This document shows, one piece after another, positions 17,801 to 25,997 of a DNA stretch of 64,000 nt (position 1 is the stretch's first letter; the number at the start of each line of letters is the position of its first letter). The stretch comes from a bacterium DOLZORAL124_38_8 (GTDB lineage Bacteria > Patescibacteriota > Gracilibacteria > UBA4473), in assembly GCA_002747745.1 (NCBI GenBank), contig PDQG01000005.1, forward strand, positions 1 through 64,000, written 5' to 3'. The position numbers and the translations under genes were made by a program. A model generated the notes under the pieces. That model saw nothing but the letters and a program-made list of their open reading frames with translations, had not been told where the DNA came from and ran no database searches.

Positions 17801-18321
17801 TCTTGTTCTTCTGGTATAAGCGCGCGTAATTTGGCTGGGGTTAAGTATTCTTTTTTTAGGTCAGAAATGGCTTTGGTAATATCGTGTTTATAAACAAAAT
17901 CATCCCACGGAGACGAAAAATATTCCCATTTTTTTGCTTTGATAACTTTTTGAAAAATCAGAGCTTTTTGTAGGTCGTCGGCAATAACTTTGTTTTGTAC
18001 TTTGGGGGCAAATATTTCTTCGTATTCGTCCATAATCCACTGGCAGAACCCGTGAAAAGTAGAAATTTTTACCTTATAGGCTTCGCCTTGAATCCAGCGG
18101 GCCAGTCGGTTTTTCATTTCGGTTGCCCCCGATTCAGTAAAAGTAAGACACAAAATGTTTTTTGGTTCGGCACCAACGCCAGCCTGAATTAAATGCTCAA
18201 TTCGTCGGGTAAGCATTTGGGTTTTTCCAGTTCCTGGTCCGGCCAAAACTAATACTGGACCGTAAATTTGTGATACGGATTGTTGTTGTAACTCGTTGAG
18301 TGGAATTCTTTTTTGTGTCAT
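14866..18321 (-). CDS. UvrD/AddA-type helicase-nuclease with an inserted GNAT acetyltransferase domain
   Basis: A 1151-residue superfamily 1 helicase. Walker A AGPGTGKT is at 27-34, DEYQD at 264-268, GDADQSIYKFQGA near 293-305, and motif VI VALTRAKNEIY near 825-835. The C-terminus is a RecB/AddB-type PD-(D/E)XK nuclease: LNNYLECPRRF at 911-921, GTSLHQALE (His944), GTMDKIV (Asp1032) and VDYKSGK (Asp1048, Lys1050). Residues about 515-640, in the 2B-like region, form an N-acetyltransferase domain with the acetyl-CoA loop AYRGQGIGQKLL at 592-603 and the closing AVNAYQTFGF. The parts are in one frame with no stop. Such proteins process DNA ends; what the acetyltransferase modifies is unknown. The promoter region overlaps that of the divergent DHFR-like gene. 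Confidence 0.9.
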   Translation of the reverse strand: MTQKRIPLNELQQQSVSQIYGPVLVLAGPGTGKTQMLTRRIEHLIQAGVGAEPKNILCLTFTESGATEMKNRLARWIQGEAYKVKISTFHGFCQWIMDEYEEIFAPKVQNKVIADDLQKALIFQKVIKAKKWEYFSSPWDDFVYKHDITKAISDLKKEYLTPAKLRALIPEEQERLESDPKNFYTKKYKEFRAGDWKPSAKEKIKKKIGKMYELADFWEQFDTEISQAGYFDFDDQIDWVVDELKKNESLRLDLQERFQWILVDEYQDSNQAQTEILWALTDGLPDANLFVVGDADQSIYKFQGASSANITQFLQRFPQALQVTLAENYRSHQNILDSAYASILQNNNRASKNQSLLSKNPRFQNQNGGTITQTVFSSRQAEICWLAKEIQTKINQGMAPNEMAILVRKNREIEEIARELPKFNIPVSAQVFQNVFKNESVQYLLQLLEIFQSENLSADDKIFTLLHAPFWNIEPAHLLELSLHKSRTRQTFAQILQSEIYYGHFKRSFKVNDQTIHIRRVTNSHEIQQRFTELQQLWQAEFGTDVAATDLDTSLTKSFFFVIETNDEIIGYSRGQFNQKYGELDATILKPAYRGQGIGQKLLSTIESFLMTNQVPEWGLLARPKAVNAYQTFGFNHGQPLNPNAERVFSQDQTLTPLRKKITQAPNGIFTLDPILQDFFNFLLKSRKNFWHLRPAVIAEKLLYESGLADWMTQQKKLEDWQNVRKFLEWVREQNKNTINEILPLIDLHNELGIGLNPDPLPKDKKSIKIMTAHKSKGMEFECVFLPGMVDRVWGNPRSVQKIALPQLTEDVSDENEEERRLFFVALTRAKNEIYMSYAETNFAGRSQSPSIFWHEIPTKNKVEQITEDAENTLGEFFPVLNSTKPIMLTTQERSRLSEIAQNFTWSASALNNYLECPRRFLFQNLYQFPRKPIPAAALGTSLHQALERFFRAKDWNQDKILAEFERALRGQNLNQETFAKMYDHGQNVINRYYEEKLVSFAQQYPFGYELEYNFRAFGPSIKDIRITGTMDKIVYQNEAKNLVKIVDYKSGKPKTIKHGEKLWRQLVFYDLLCHAAKPNWQVESCELEFLTANPAKDQLETKAYQVTDADRKQVIEELTQAHQQLLNLEFPIVENTTRDEDIDYWQNFGR

Positions 18322-18369
18322 AGCAAAATAAGGGTAGCAAAAAAAATAAATTTTTCTATATTAGTGTTG

Positions 18370-18876
18370 ATGAAAGTAACTTGTTTGATGGCCCAAACCC
18401 TTGATGGACGAATTGGAAAAGATTCGAATCATTTTCCTGATTGGACGGAAAAAGCGGATAAAAAATTATTTGTCGCCGAAACGAAAAAATCTGGCGTGAT
18501 GATTTTTGGACGAACTACCTTTGAAACTTTACCAGGGGTTTTGCCCGGGAGATTACATGTAATTATGTCTCGCCAAGCGGGAGAATGGGACGAAAAAGAT
18601 AAAAATTTGGTATACACCAATAAAACTCCTCAAGAAATTTTGGAAAAGCTGGCGACACTGGGGTTTGAGAATCCAATTGTGGCGGGAGGAGCGGTTATAA
18701 ATTCGCTTTTTGCCAAAGAAAACTTAATTGATGAGATTATTTTGACGATTTCACCGAAAATATTTGGAAGTGGATTGGGGGTGTTCCGACCTGAGGTTGA
18801 AATGGATTTGCGTTTATTAGAAGTAGAAAAGTTGGGAGAAAATAGTCTTAAAACGGTGTGGAAAGTGGTGAAATAA
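18370..18876 (+). CDS. Dihydrofolate reductase-like / RibD C-terminal family reductase
   Basis: A 168-residue NADPH-dependent reductase of the DHFR/RibD-C fold. Family marks are LMAQTLDGRIGKD at the start, DWTEKADKKLF, the cofactor motif MIFGRTTFETLPG, and PIVAGGAVINSLFAK (the GGxxl loop). I start at the ATG at 18370, which gives the usual N-terminus; the frame is open to 18313. With ThyA nearby, reduction of dihydrofolate is the simplest role, but RibD-C-type reductases of pyrimidine intermediates look similar. It is divergent from the helicase-nuclease gene with only about 48 bases between starts. Confidence 0.82.
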   Translation: MKVTCLMAQTLDGRIGKDSNHFPDWTEKADKKLFVAETKKSGVMIFGRTTFETLPGVLPGRLHVIMSRQAGEWDEKDKNLVYTNKTPQEILEKLATLGFENPIVAGGAVINSLFAKENLIDEIILTISPKIFGSGLGVFRPEVEMDLRLLEVEKLGENSLKTVWKVVK

Positions 18877-18946
18877 ATATATTTTTTCAATAAAAACTTT
18901 CAAAATTCGGGAATTTTATTAGTCTCTCGTTGATTAATTTTTTTTT

Positions 18947-20449
18947 ATGACAAAACGAGCATTGATATCGGTTTCAGATAAAACAGGGGTGGTTGAATTT
19001 GCCCAAGAACTTACTGCTTTAGGGTGGGCAATCTTGTCTACTGGTGGGACTTTCCGAAAATTACAAGAAGCGGGAGTTCCGAACCTGCAAGAAGTGGCGG
19101 AATTTACTCAGTTTCCAGAAGGGCTAGAAGGGCGAATTAAAACCTTAACCCCACAAGTGTTTGGCGGAATTTTGTATTTGCGAAATAACGACGGACACAA
19201 ACAATTTATGACTGAAAATAAATTGGAAGATATTGATATGGTGGTGGTGAATTTGTACCCATTCAAAAAAAATTACTTAGATGACACCAAAACTTTTGAG
19301 CAAAAAGTAGAACAGATTGATATCGGAGGTCCGTCTATGATTCGAGCGGCGGCTAAAAATTACGAATTCTGTGCGCCAGTAGTTGATCCATCGGATTATG
19401 CAGGCATTATTGCTGAATTGAAAAACGAAGGTGATATTACTTTGGCTACCAGAAAAGTTTTAGCGGCTCGTGTGTTTGAAATGACGGCTCATTACGATTT
19501 ATTGATTGCTAAATTTTGGGTAGAAAATGCCGAAAAAATGCCGTTACGATACGGAGAAAATCCACATCAATCAGCGGTAGTATTAGAAGACGCTTCGACC
19601 GAAGGAGTTGATTTGGTAAAAGCCGAAGTTTTGAACGGAAAACCATTGAGTTTTAATAATTTTGGAGATGCTAACGGCGCATTAGAGTTAGCGATTAGTT
19701 TTGATGAACCATTTGCGTGTATTATTAAACACGCTTCGCCTTGTTGTGCGGCTATTGGTGACACAATCGAAGAAGCTTTTGAACGGGCCTACAAAGAAGG
19801 AGATTCGTTGTCGGCTTTTGGGGGAATTATTGCTTTGAACCGACCAGTAAACAAAGCCACGGCTGAACAAATTGTATCGTTCTTTAACGAAGTGGTTATT
19901 GCGCCAGCGTACGATGATGAAGCCTTAGAAGTTTTGAAATCGAAAAAGAATTTGCGTGTGTTGAAAGTGCCAAACATGGATAATGTTGAGCAAGATTTTA
20001 CTTTCAAACGAGTACGAGGGGGAACTTTGATGCAAGATTTGGATTTGAAAAAAATTACGAAAGAAGATTTATCGGTGGCCACAGAAAAGGCGCCAACAGA
20101 GACACAAATTGTTGATTTGTTAACGGCTTGGAAAATTGTGAAATTGGTTAAATCAAACGCGATTGCCGTGGTGAAAAACGGAGCCTTGATTGGAGCGAAT
20201 GGTGGACAAACGTCTCGAGTAGATGCGATGCAAAATGCTTTACGGCAAGCGGGAGAAGCCGCCAAAGGGGCGGCGTTAGCGTCTGATGCATTCTTCCCAT
20301 TCCCTGATGCGGTTGAGGCCGCTGGTGAGGCTGGAATTGGGTGTATTATTCAACCAGGTGGAAGTCGAAATGACGACGTTGTATTTGAAAAATGTAACGA
20401 ACTAAATATTCCAACTGTATTAACTGGAACGCGAAGTTTCTTGCACTAG
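18947..20449 (+). CDS. purH: Bifunctional AICAR formyltransferase / IMP cyclohydrolase
   Basis: A 500-residue PurH that performs the last two steps of IMP synthesis and uses 10-formyltetrahydrofolate. The N-terminal MGS-like domain has ALISVSDKTGVVEFAQEL and ILSTGGTFRKL. The formyltransferase domain has LRYGENPHQSA, FACIIKHASPCC (the Lys-His pair), AFGGIIALNRPV, and the C-terminal AAGEAGIGCIIQPGGSRND. All blocks are present, so the enzyme looks functional. No other purine gene lies in the window; small reduced genomes often lack the pathway, so an isolated purH is notable and may work on salvaged AICAR. Confidence 0.97.
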   Translation: MTKRALISVSDKTGVVEFAQELTALGWAILSTGGTFRKLQEAGVPNLQEVAEFTQFPEGLEGRIKTLTPQVFGGILYLRNNDGHKQFMTENKLEDIDMVVVNLYPFKKNYLDDTKTFEQKVEQIDIGGPSMIRAAAKNYEFCAPVVDPSDYAGIIAELKNEGDITLATRKVLAARVFEMTAHYDLLIAKFWVENAEKMPLRYGENPHQSAVVLEDASTEGVDLVKAEVLNGKPLSFNNFGDANGALELAISFDEPFACIIKHASPCCAAIGDTIEEAFERAYKEGDSLSAFGGIIALNRPVNKATAEQIVSFFNEVVIAPAYDDEALEVLKSKKNLRVLKVPNMDNVEQDFTFKRVRGGTLMQDLDLKKITKEDLSVATEKAPTETQIVDLLTAWKIVKLVKSNAIAVVKNGALIGANGGQTSRVDAMQNALRQAGEAAKGAALASDAFFPFPDAVEAAGEAGIGCIIQPGGSRNDDVVFEKCNELNIPTVLTGTRSFLH

Positions 20450-20503
20450 AATTTTGGAGACTATTTTTGTCTGAGTTAACAAGTATTAGGAAATAATAGA
20501 GAA

Positions 20504-20530
20504 ATCCGCTCATTTGAGCGGTTTTTCTTT
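20504..20530 (+). terminator. Intrinsic terminator after purH
   Basis: CCGCTC, an ATTT loop, GAGCGG, then T5. The core CGCTCATTTGAGCG recurs in the glyA terminator. Confidence 0.9.
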
Positions 20531-20570
20531 TGACATTGTTTTTTATTTCGGTATACCCATAGGGGTATAT
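20530..20570 (+). promoter_or_regulatory. Promoter with CsoR-family operator
   Basis: TTGACA at 20530-20535 is followed after 16 bases by TATACC. The perfect 7-base inverted repeat TATACCC-N4-GGGTATA at 20552-20569 overlaps this -10 region. The shape matches the pseudo-palindromes bound by CsoR/CstR-type repressors, and the next gene encodes such a protein, so autoregulation is likely. Confidence 0.8.
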
Positions 20571-20584
20571 AAAAATATTTTCCT

Positions 20585-20845
20585 ATGAAAGCTCAGCCAA
20601 ATTGTAAAACGGTATTAAATCATTTGAATCGAATTATTGGGCAGTTAGAAAAACTGAAAACGGTGATTCAAGAAAATGATTGTGATCAGGTAACGCAATT
20701 AACATTGGCGTCGGCTAACTCGTTTCAAACACTAAAATCTTCGGTGCTGGAATTATTTTTAACTTCGGAACTGATTGATGTGGATGCGATGACGGATGAA
20801 CAGCAAGCATCTTTGGAAAAATTTTTAAAACTTTCTAAATACTAA
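20585..20845 (+). CDS. CsoR/RcnR/CstR-family transcriptional repressor with reduced ligand set
   Basis: An 86-residue all-helical protein of the DUF156 family of metal or persulfide sensors. The N-terminal helix LNHLNRIIGQLEKLKTVI is diagnostic. The conserved first ligand Cys is in ENDCDQV (about 33). In the second helix the usual His and Cys positions are not filled (SFQTLKSSVLELFL). A second Cys lies at residue 7. Copper sensing by the classic Cys-His-Cys set is therefore unlikely; another inducer is possible. The operator lies just upstream. It is cotranscribed with the DUF4395 gene 19 bases downstream. Confidence 0.85.
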   Translation: MKAQPNCKTVLNHLNRIIGQLEKLKTVIQENDCDQVTQLTLASANSFQTLKSSVLELFLTSELIDVDAMTDEQQASLEKFLKLSKY

Positions 20846-20864
20846 TTTTTTAACTTATTTTACT

Positions 20865-21419
20865 ATGACAAAAAGAACCTACGGAAAAGTGATTCCAGGA
20901 CTAAAAATTGATGGGCAACCCGCGCCTTATGGGGTGGTGAATGAACGAGGCATTCGGGCGACGGCTGGAATTATGTTTGTAATCGGTTTTTTTACCATGC
21001 TTACGATTAAATACACTGGTGATTACACAACTATGTATTATGTGGTGCCAGCTTTTTGGCTTGATTTCTTGTTAAAAACCTTTGTTGGTCCTCAAGCCAG
21101 TATTTTTGGATTTTTTGGACGAATGTTAGTGCAAGGACAAAAACCAGAATTTGTGGGAGCCATTCAAAAACGGTTTGCGTGGGGAATCGGTTCGGTGATG
21201 GCTACGTTGATGATGATTGTTGGTGTTTGGTTAGAAATTCGTGGTTGGGCTCCATTTGCGATTTGTGCGACGTGTTTAACGTTTATGTGGATGGAATCGG
21301 CGTTAGGAATTTGTGCCGGATGTAAAATTTATAAATATTTGTTGGATAAAAAAATCTTAAAAGAGCCATCGGTTCGTCCGGCTTGTCCAGGTGGAGCTTG
21401 CAGCATTAAAAAGAAATAA
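20865..21419 (+). CDS. DUF4395 membrane protein
   Basis: A 184-residue membrane protein with about four hydrophobic helices (near 32-46, 55-75, 105-122, 128-145). The signature VNERGIRATAG near residue 27 and the CxGCxxY motif in GICAGCKIYKYL identify DUF4395, a family often found beside rhodanese, thioredoxin or sulfur-handling genes. The C-terminus has an extra CPGGACSIKKK tail with two Cys. Control by a CsoR-family repressor suggests a role in sulfur or thiol-metal homeostasis; this is inference. A strong terminator closes the two-gene operon. Confidence 0.82.
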   Translation: MTKRTYGKVIPGLKIDGQPAPYGVVNERGIRATAGIMFVIGFFTMLTIKYTGDYTTMYYVVPAFWLDFLLKTFVGPQASIFGFFGRMLVQGQKPEFVGAIQKRFAWGIGSVMATLMMIVGVWLEIRGWAPFAICATCLTFMWMESALGICAGCKIYKYLLDKKILKEPSVRPACPGGACSIKKK

Positions 21420-21430
21420 GAATAACGTGT

Positions 21431-21460
21431 AAAAAAATCCGCCGTAGGCGGATTTTTTTT
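21431..21460 (+). terminator. Intrinsic terminator after DUF4395 gene
   Basis: ATCCGCC, GTA loop, GGCGGAT, then T8. A-rich on the other side, so probably bidirectional with the minus-strand gene ending at 21459. Confidence 0.9.
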
Positions 21461-21908
21461 ATGTGATTTCTCCGTTGATTATTTTTTTTATTAAAGATTT
21501 TGTTAATAGTAATTCTTTGTGTTTGTAGTCTTTAAATTTTAATATTCTTACAGGTTTATTTCGTTGTCCTATATGAGCAATTTCTGTGGATGAATACTTA
21601 ATTGCTAAATGATGGAAACTTCTTTGGTAGTTTCTTTTTTTGTTTCTGTTTCTGATGAAAAAATAGAGTGCATCTCCGATTTCAAGGTCCTCGAAAGTGT
21701 TAGGTGCAGTTTCTAATATTGTTTCGAGTGGGGTGCTGAATCTCAGGATTTTCTTATCTAAATTTAAGGTTTCGTATACAGCAATTACAAACCCTAAGCA
21801 ATCAAATGTTATTTCGTGGTCTGGTAATTGGTATTTATCTTTGTATAACAAAGATTTGTTATTGGCGAATTCTTTTATTGTGCGTTGTACTCTATTTTCT
21901 TTTCTCAT
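21459..21908 (-). CDS. Possible NlpC/P60-like cysteine hydrolase, 149 aa
   Basis: A 149-residue protein without signal peptide. ITFDCLGFVIAVYETL resembles the catalytic Cys segment of NlpC/P60 folds (xDCxGxVxxxY), EIGDALYFF resembles the following GD-F strand, and FHHLAIKYS would carry the catalytic His. The match is weak, so this is a fold-level suggestion only. Such proteins hydrolyse peptide or amide bonds, often in peptidoglycan, but a cytoplasmic location argues for another substrate. Codons are AT-rich with AGA arginine, unlike glyA next to it. Confidence 0.5.
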   Translation of the reverse strand: MRKENRVQRTIKEFANNKSLLYKDKYQLPDHEITFDCLGFVIAVYETLNLDKKILRFSTPLETILETAPNTFEDLEIGDALYFFIRNRNKKRNYQRSFHHLAIKYSSTEIAHIGQRNKPVRILKFKDYKHKELLLTKSLIKKIINGEIT

Positions 21909-21928
21909 ATTTTAAAATTTTGATACAA

Positions 21929-21953
21929 AAAAACGCTCATTTGAGCGTTTTTA
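21929..21953 (-). terminator. Intrinsic terminator after glyA
   Basis: AAAACGCTC, ATT, GAGCGTTTTT. The core is the same as in the purH terminator. Confidence 0.85.
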
Positions 21954-21963
21954 ATATTGGGTT

Positions 21964-23235
21964 TTACACCATTTTTTCTGGAATGGGGAACGCCAAGCAG
22001 AGTTCTTTGATTTCTGCTCGGATTTCAGCTTTGACTTCGTCGTTATCAATATTCTTCAAGGCTTTAATCATCAATTCAGCTACTCGTGTGGCTTGAGCTT
22101 CTTTCATGCCTCGAGTCGTCATAGCTGGGGTTCCAAATCGGATTCCTGATGGATCGAGTGGTTTTCGTGGGTCGTCTGCAATTGAGTTCATGTTCAAAGT
22201 CATTCCCACTTCGTCCATAACCGTTTGGGCTTGTTTTCCCGTTACGCCAAGTGAGCCAAAGACATCGGCCAACAACAAGTGGTTGTCGGTTCCTCCTCCG
22301 ATTAATCGAATACCTTCGTCTAAGAATACTTTTTCCATCGCTTTAGCATTTTTCAAAACTTGTTCGGCGTAGGTTTTGAATTCTGGCGTGGCGGCTTCGG
22401 CGAAGGCTACCGCTTTAGCGGCTACGGTGTGCATGTGTGGTCCCCCTTGTAGTCCAGGGAAGACAGATTTATCAATTTTTTTGGCAATAGTTTCATCGTT
22501 ACTCAAAATAAGTCCGCCTCGTGGTCCTCGTAGTGTTTTGTGGGTAGTAGTAGTGATGATATCAAATCCGTAATCAAATGGATTTTTTACTACTCCTGCC
22601 GCGATTAATCCCGCAATATGTGCCATATCGGCCATAGCAATAGCCCCTACTTCTTTGGCGATGTCGGCGATTTTTTGGTAATCCAATTCTCGAGAGTACG
22701 CTGAGAACCCCGCTAAGATAATTTTTGGTTTGTGTTCAAGGGCCATTTCTCGAAGTTGATCGTAATCAATTTCACCAGTGGTGGTGTCCTTCATTCCGTA
22801 CCGTACAAAATTGAAGATTTTGGCAATGTAGGTAACTGGGTGTCCGTGTGTTAGGTGTCCACCGTGTCCTAAATCCATTCCCAAAACAGTATCACCTGGG
22901 TTTAGCAAGGCAAAGTAAGTAGCAATGTTGGCTGGCGCTCCAGAATGAGTTTGAACATTGGCAAAATTACATTTAAATAATTTGCAGGCTCGTTCGATAC
23001 AAATTCGTTCTACTACGTCGGTGTAATCTTGTCCTCCGTAGTATCGTCGTCCTGGGTATCCTTCGGCGTATTTGTTGGTAAACACTGATCCGTTTGCTTC
23101 TAATACGGCTCTTGAAACGTAATTTTCCGAAGGAATTAATTCAAGTCCTTCACTTTCTCGTTGTTCTTCGCCACGAATGGCATTAAAAATCTCTCGGTCT
23201 TGGGCCTCAATAAAAGGAATTGTTTGGTGACTCAT
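21964..23235 (-). CDS. glyA: Serine hydroxymethyltransferase
   Basis: A 423-residue PLP enzyme that converts serine and tetrahydrofolate to glycine and methylenetetrahydrofolate, the main entry of one-carbon units. The PLP Lys is in TTTTHKTLRGPRGG, and SENYVSRAVLEANGSVFTNKYAEGYPGRRYYGG in the N-terminal part and DLGHGGHLTHG are typical. The ATG at 23235 gives the standard N-terminus; the frame is open ten codons further. It supplies the cofactor used by the ThyA-like enzyme and, after oxidation, PurH. Confidence 0.97.
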   Translation of the reverse strand: MSHQTIPFIEAQDREIFNAIRGEEQRESEGLELIPSENYVSRAVLEANGSVFTNKYAEGYPGRRYYGGQDYTDVVERICIERACKLFKCNFANVQTHSGAPANIATYFALLNPGDTVLGMDLGHGGHLTHGHPVTYIAKIFNFVRYGMKDTTTGEIDYDQLREMALEHKPKIILAGFSAYSRELDYQKIADIAKEVGAIAMADMAHIAGLIAAGVVKNPFDYGFDIITTTTHKTLRGPRGGLILSNDETIAKKIDKSVFPGLQGGPHMHTVAAKAVAFAEAATPEFKTYAEQVLKNAKAMEKVFLDEGIRLIGGGTDNHLLLADVFGSLGVTGKQAQTVMDEVGMTLNMNSIADDPRKPLDPSGIRFGTPAMTTRGMKEAQATRVAELMIKALKNIDNDEVKAEIRAEIKELCLAFPIPEKMV

Positions 23236-23388
23236 AAGTATAAAATTTATAAATAAATATTTCATTTATGGTTGTAACAGAAAGATAAAAAACTTACAAC
23301 GATATTTAGTGTTTTTTTATTCAAAGAATCTTATTTGAAACTTTTTTTTTAATGACTATCCTAGAAAGGACTTTAAAAAAGATTTCTT

Positions 23389-25920
23389 ATGAGTGATGAA
23401 CATCAAAACGGAGAACTGTTTGAAAATGAAAATGAGTTAGTCTCTGACTCGTATACAGGTCCACAAAAAGACATTGTGGATGATATGGAAGAATCATACA
23501 TTGCGTATGCTATGAGTGTGATTGTGGCTCGAGCGTTACCCGATGTCCGAGATGGGTTAAAACCTGTTCATCGACGGATTTTGTATGCGATGCTCGAAAA
23601 TGGATTGCGAGCGGGGGCGAAATACCGAAAATCGGCGAATGTCGTGGGAGCGGTATTGGGGAAATACCATCCGCATGGAGATTCGGCTGTGTATATGTCG
23701 ATGGTGCGAATGGCGCAAGACTTTTCTTTGCGTTATCCGTTAGTAGATGGACAAGGAAACTTTGGGTCAATTGATGGAGATAATCCAGCGGCGATGCGGT
23801 ATACCGAAGCTCGAATGACACGGGTGTCGGAAACAATGTTGCGAGATATTGAAAAAGACACGGTAGATTTCCGAGATAATTATGACGCAACCGCGAAAGA
23901 ACCAACGGTGTTGCCGTCAGTCTTGCCACAGTTGTTGTTGAATGGAACTATGGGGATTGCCGTAGGAATGGCGACCAATATTCCTCCACATAATATGAAA
24001 GAAGTGGTTGGAGCGGCGATTGAGTTGCTTGAAAACCCAGAAGCAACCGTGGATGATTTACTAAAACACGTGCAAGGACCAGATTTCCCAACCGCAGGAG
24101 AAATCTATGATGGTGGAGCCATTAAAGAAATGTATTCTACGGGACGTGGACGCGTAATTATGCGAGCGAAAACGCATATCGAAGAATACAAAAAAGACCG
24201 ATTTGCCATCATCGTAACGGAGATTCCGTATCAAGTAAATAAGGCTGATTTGATTATTAAAATTGCCGACTTAGTTCGAGATAAAAAATTGGTATCAATT
24301 GCGGATTTGCGAGACGAATCAAATCGAGAAGGAATCCGAGTTGTGATTGAATTGAAAAAAGATTCGTTCCCGAAAAAAGTTCTGAATAAATTGTTTAAAT
24401 TAACGCCATTACAAAAGTCGTTTAATTTGAACATGATTGCTTTAGTTGATGGGGTTCACCCACGATTATTGAATTTGAAACAAGTGTTAGAGTACTTCTT
24501 AGAACACCGATTCAATGTAGTGGTGCGAAAAACACAATTTGAGTTGAATGTGGCTGAAGCCCGAGCACACGTGTTAGAAGGGTTGAAAATTGCGTTAGAT
24601 AATATTGATGAAGTGATTGCGATTATTCGCGGATCAGAAACCAAAGAATTAGCGGCTGAAAACCTACAATCAAAATTTGGATTAAGTGAACGTCAAACCA
24701 AAGCCATTTTGGATATGCGGTTGCAAACCTTGGCGGGGTTGGAACGACAAAAAATTGAAGATGAGTTGGCCGAAAAAATGGCGTTAATTACAGACTTGAA
24801 AGACATCTTGTCATCACGAGACCGACAACAAAAAATCATTAAAGAATCGATGTTGGAAGCGTGTGAAAAATATGACAATCCACGACGAACGGTGGTACAT
24901 CCAAATGCGTTAGGAAAATTCAGTGCCAAAGACACAATTCCTGATGAAGACATGATTGTGGTGTTAACGGAACAAAACTATGTAAAACGATTGTCTCCTT
25001 CGACTTTCCGAACCCAAAAACGAGGTGGCGTTGGCGTAGTGGGAGCCAAAACAAAAGATGAAGACCGCATTGTAAAAGCTCGATTTGGAACCAATCATAA
25101 TGATCTATTATTCTTTACAAGTTTGGGACGTGTGTTTGCGTTGCCAATGTATGAAATTCCAGAAGCCTCACGAACGGCGAAAGGAACGCCAATTATTAAC
25201 CTTTTGCAATTACAAAAAGGAGAAAAAGTAACCGAAATTTTGAATTTGAGTCAGTCAATTGGAGACCACATCTTCTTCTGTACTACGGGTGGAACGGTTA
25301 AACGAACGTCATTAGAACAGTTTGCCAATATTCGACGATCTGGGCTCATTGCTTGTGGACTGAAAGGAGACGAACAACTCCTCTGGGCCAAAGTTTCGAG
25401 CGAAGAAGATGAAATCTTTATTGTGTCACGAGAAGGAAAATCAATTCGATTTAAGGCCTCAGAAATTCGTTCTATGGGACGAAGTGCGGCTGGAGTTCGA
25501 GGAATTCGATTAAAAGACGGCGACGAAGTAGTGCAAATGGATATTTTGCGAGATCCAAATGCACGTTTGTTGGTGGTAATGGAAAATGGACTTGGAAAAA
25601 TGTCGAAAGTAGACCAATACCGAGAACAAGCCCGTGGAGGAACTGGGGTAAAAGTGGCGAACATTACGAAAAAAACAGGGAAAGTGGCTGGAGCCCGTGT
25701 AGTAGATTCAGACGTAAACGAAGCAGATTTGTTGTTGGTGACTCAAAAAGGACAAACTATGCGAACGAAAATTAGTGAAATTAAAACGGCTGGACGAGCG
25801 ACTCAAGGGGTAATTATTATGCGACCAGCTGAAGGAGATAAAATTTCTTCGATTTCATTGATTGTGGAAACACAAAATGAGGAAGTGTCAGGAGATAAAG
25901 ATCAAGGACAGCTCTTATAA
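23389..25920 (+). CDS. gyrA: DNA gyrase subunit A
   Basis: An 843-residue type IIA topoisomerase subunit that cuts and rejoins DNA to introduce negative supercoils. [20 protein letters not shown] and [11 protein letters not shown] are near the N-terminus, the catalytic Tyr is in AMRYTEARM, and the coiled-coil gate and the C-terminal beta-pinwheel follow. The pinwheel has [10 protein letters not shown] near residue 545, in the position of the GyrA box (QRRGGKG), which favours gyrase over topoisomerase IV; the box is slightly altered. gyrB is not in the window. Confidence 0.96.
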   Translation: MSDEHQNGELFENENELVSDSYTGPQKDIVDDMEESYIAYAMSVIVARALPDVRDGLKPVHRRILYAMLENGLRAGAKYRKSANVVGAVLGKYHPHGDSAVYMSMVRMAQDFSLRYPLVDGQGNFGSIDGDNPAAMRYTEARMTRVSETMLRDIEKDTVDFRDNYDATAKEPTVLPSVLPQLLLNGTMGIAVGMATNIPPHNMKEVVGAAIELLENPEATVDDLLKHVQGPDFPTAGEIYDGGAIKEMYSTGRGRVIMRAKTHIEEYKKDRFAIIVTEIPYQVNKADLIIKIADLVRDKKLVSIADLRDESNREGIRVVIELKKDSFPKKVLNKLFKLTPLQKSFNLNMIALVDGVHPRLLNLKQVLEYFLEHRFNVVVRKTQFELNVAEARAHVLEGLKIALDNIDEVIAIIRGSETKELAAENLQSKFGLSERQTKAILDMRLQTLAGLERQKIEDELAEKMALITDLKDILSSRDRQQKIIKESMLEACEKYDNPRRTVVHPNALGKFSAKDTIPDEDMIVVLTEQNYVKRLSPSTFRTQKRGGVGVVGAKTKDEDRIVKARFGTNHNDLLFFTSLGRVFALPMYEIPEASRTAKGTPIINLLQLQKGEKVTEILNLSQSIGDHIFFCTTGGTVKRTSLEQFANIRRSGLIACGLKGDEQLLWAKVSSEEDEIFIVSREGKSIRFKASEIRSMGRSAAGVRGIRLKDGDEVVQMDILRDPNARLLVVMENGLGKMSKVDQYREQARGGTGVKVANITKKTGKVAGARVVDSDVNEADLLLVTQKGQTMRTKISEIKTAGRATQGVIIMRPAEGDKISSISLIVETQNEEVSGDKDQGQLL

Positions 25921-25944
25921 TAAATTTTATAGAAGTCATTTATA

Positions 25945-25980
25945 AAAAAGCGTGGATTAATTCCACGCTCTTTTGTTTTT
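25945..25980 (+). terminator. Intrinsic terminator after gyrA
   Basis: GCGTGG, ATTAATT loop, CCACGC, then a T-rich tract. Confidence 0.85.
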
Positions 25981-25997
25981 TAAGTTTGTGTAAGTCC

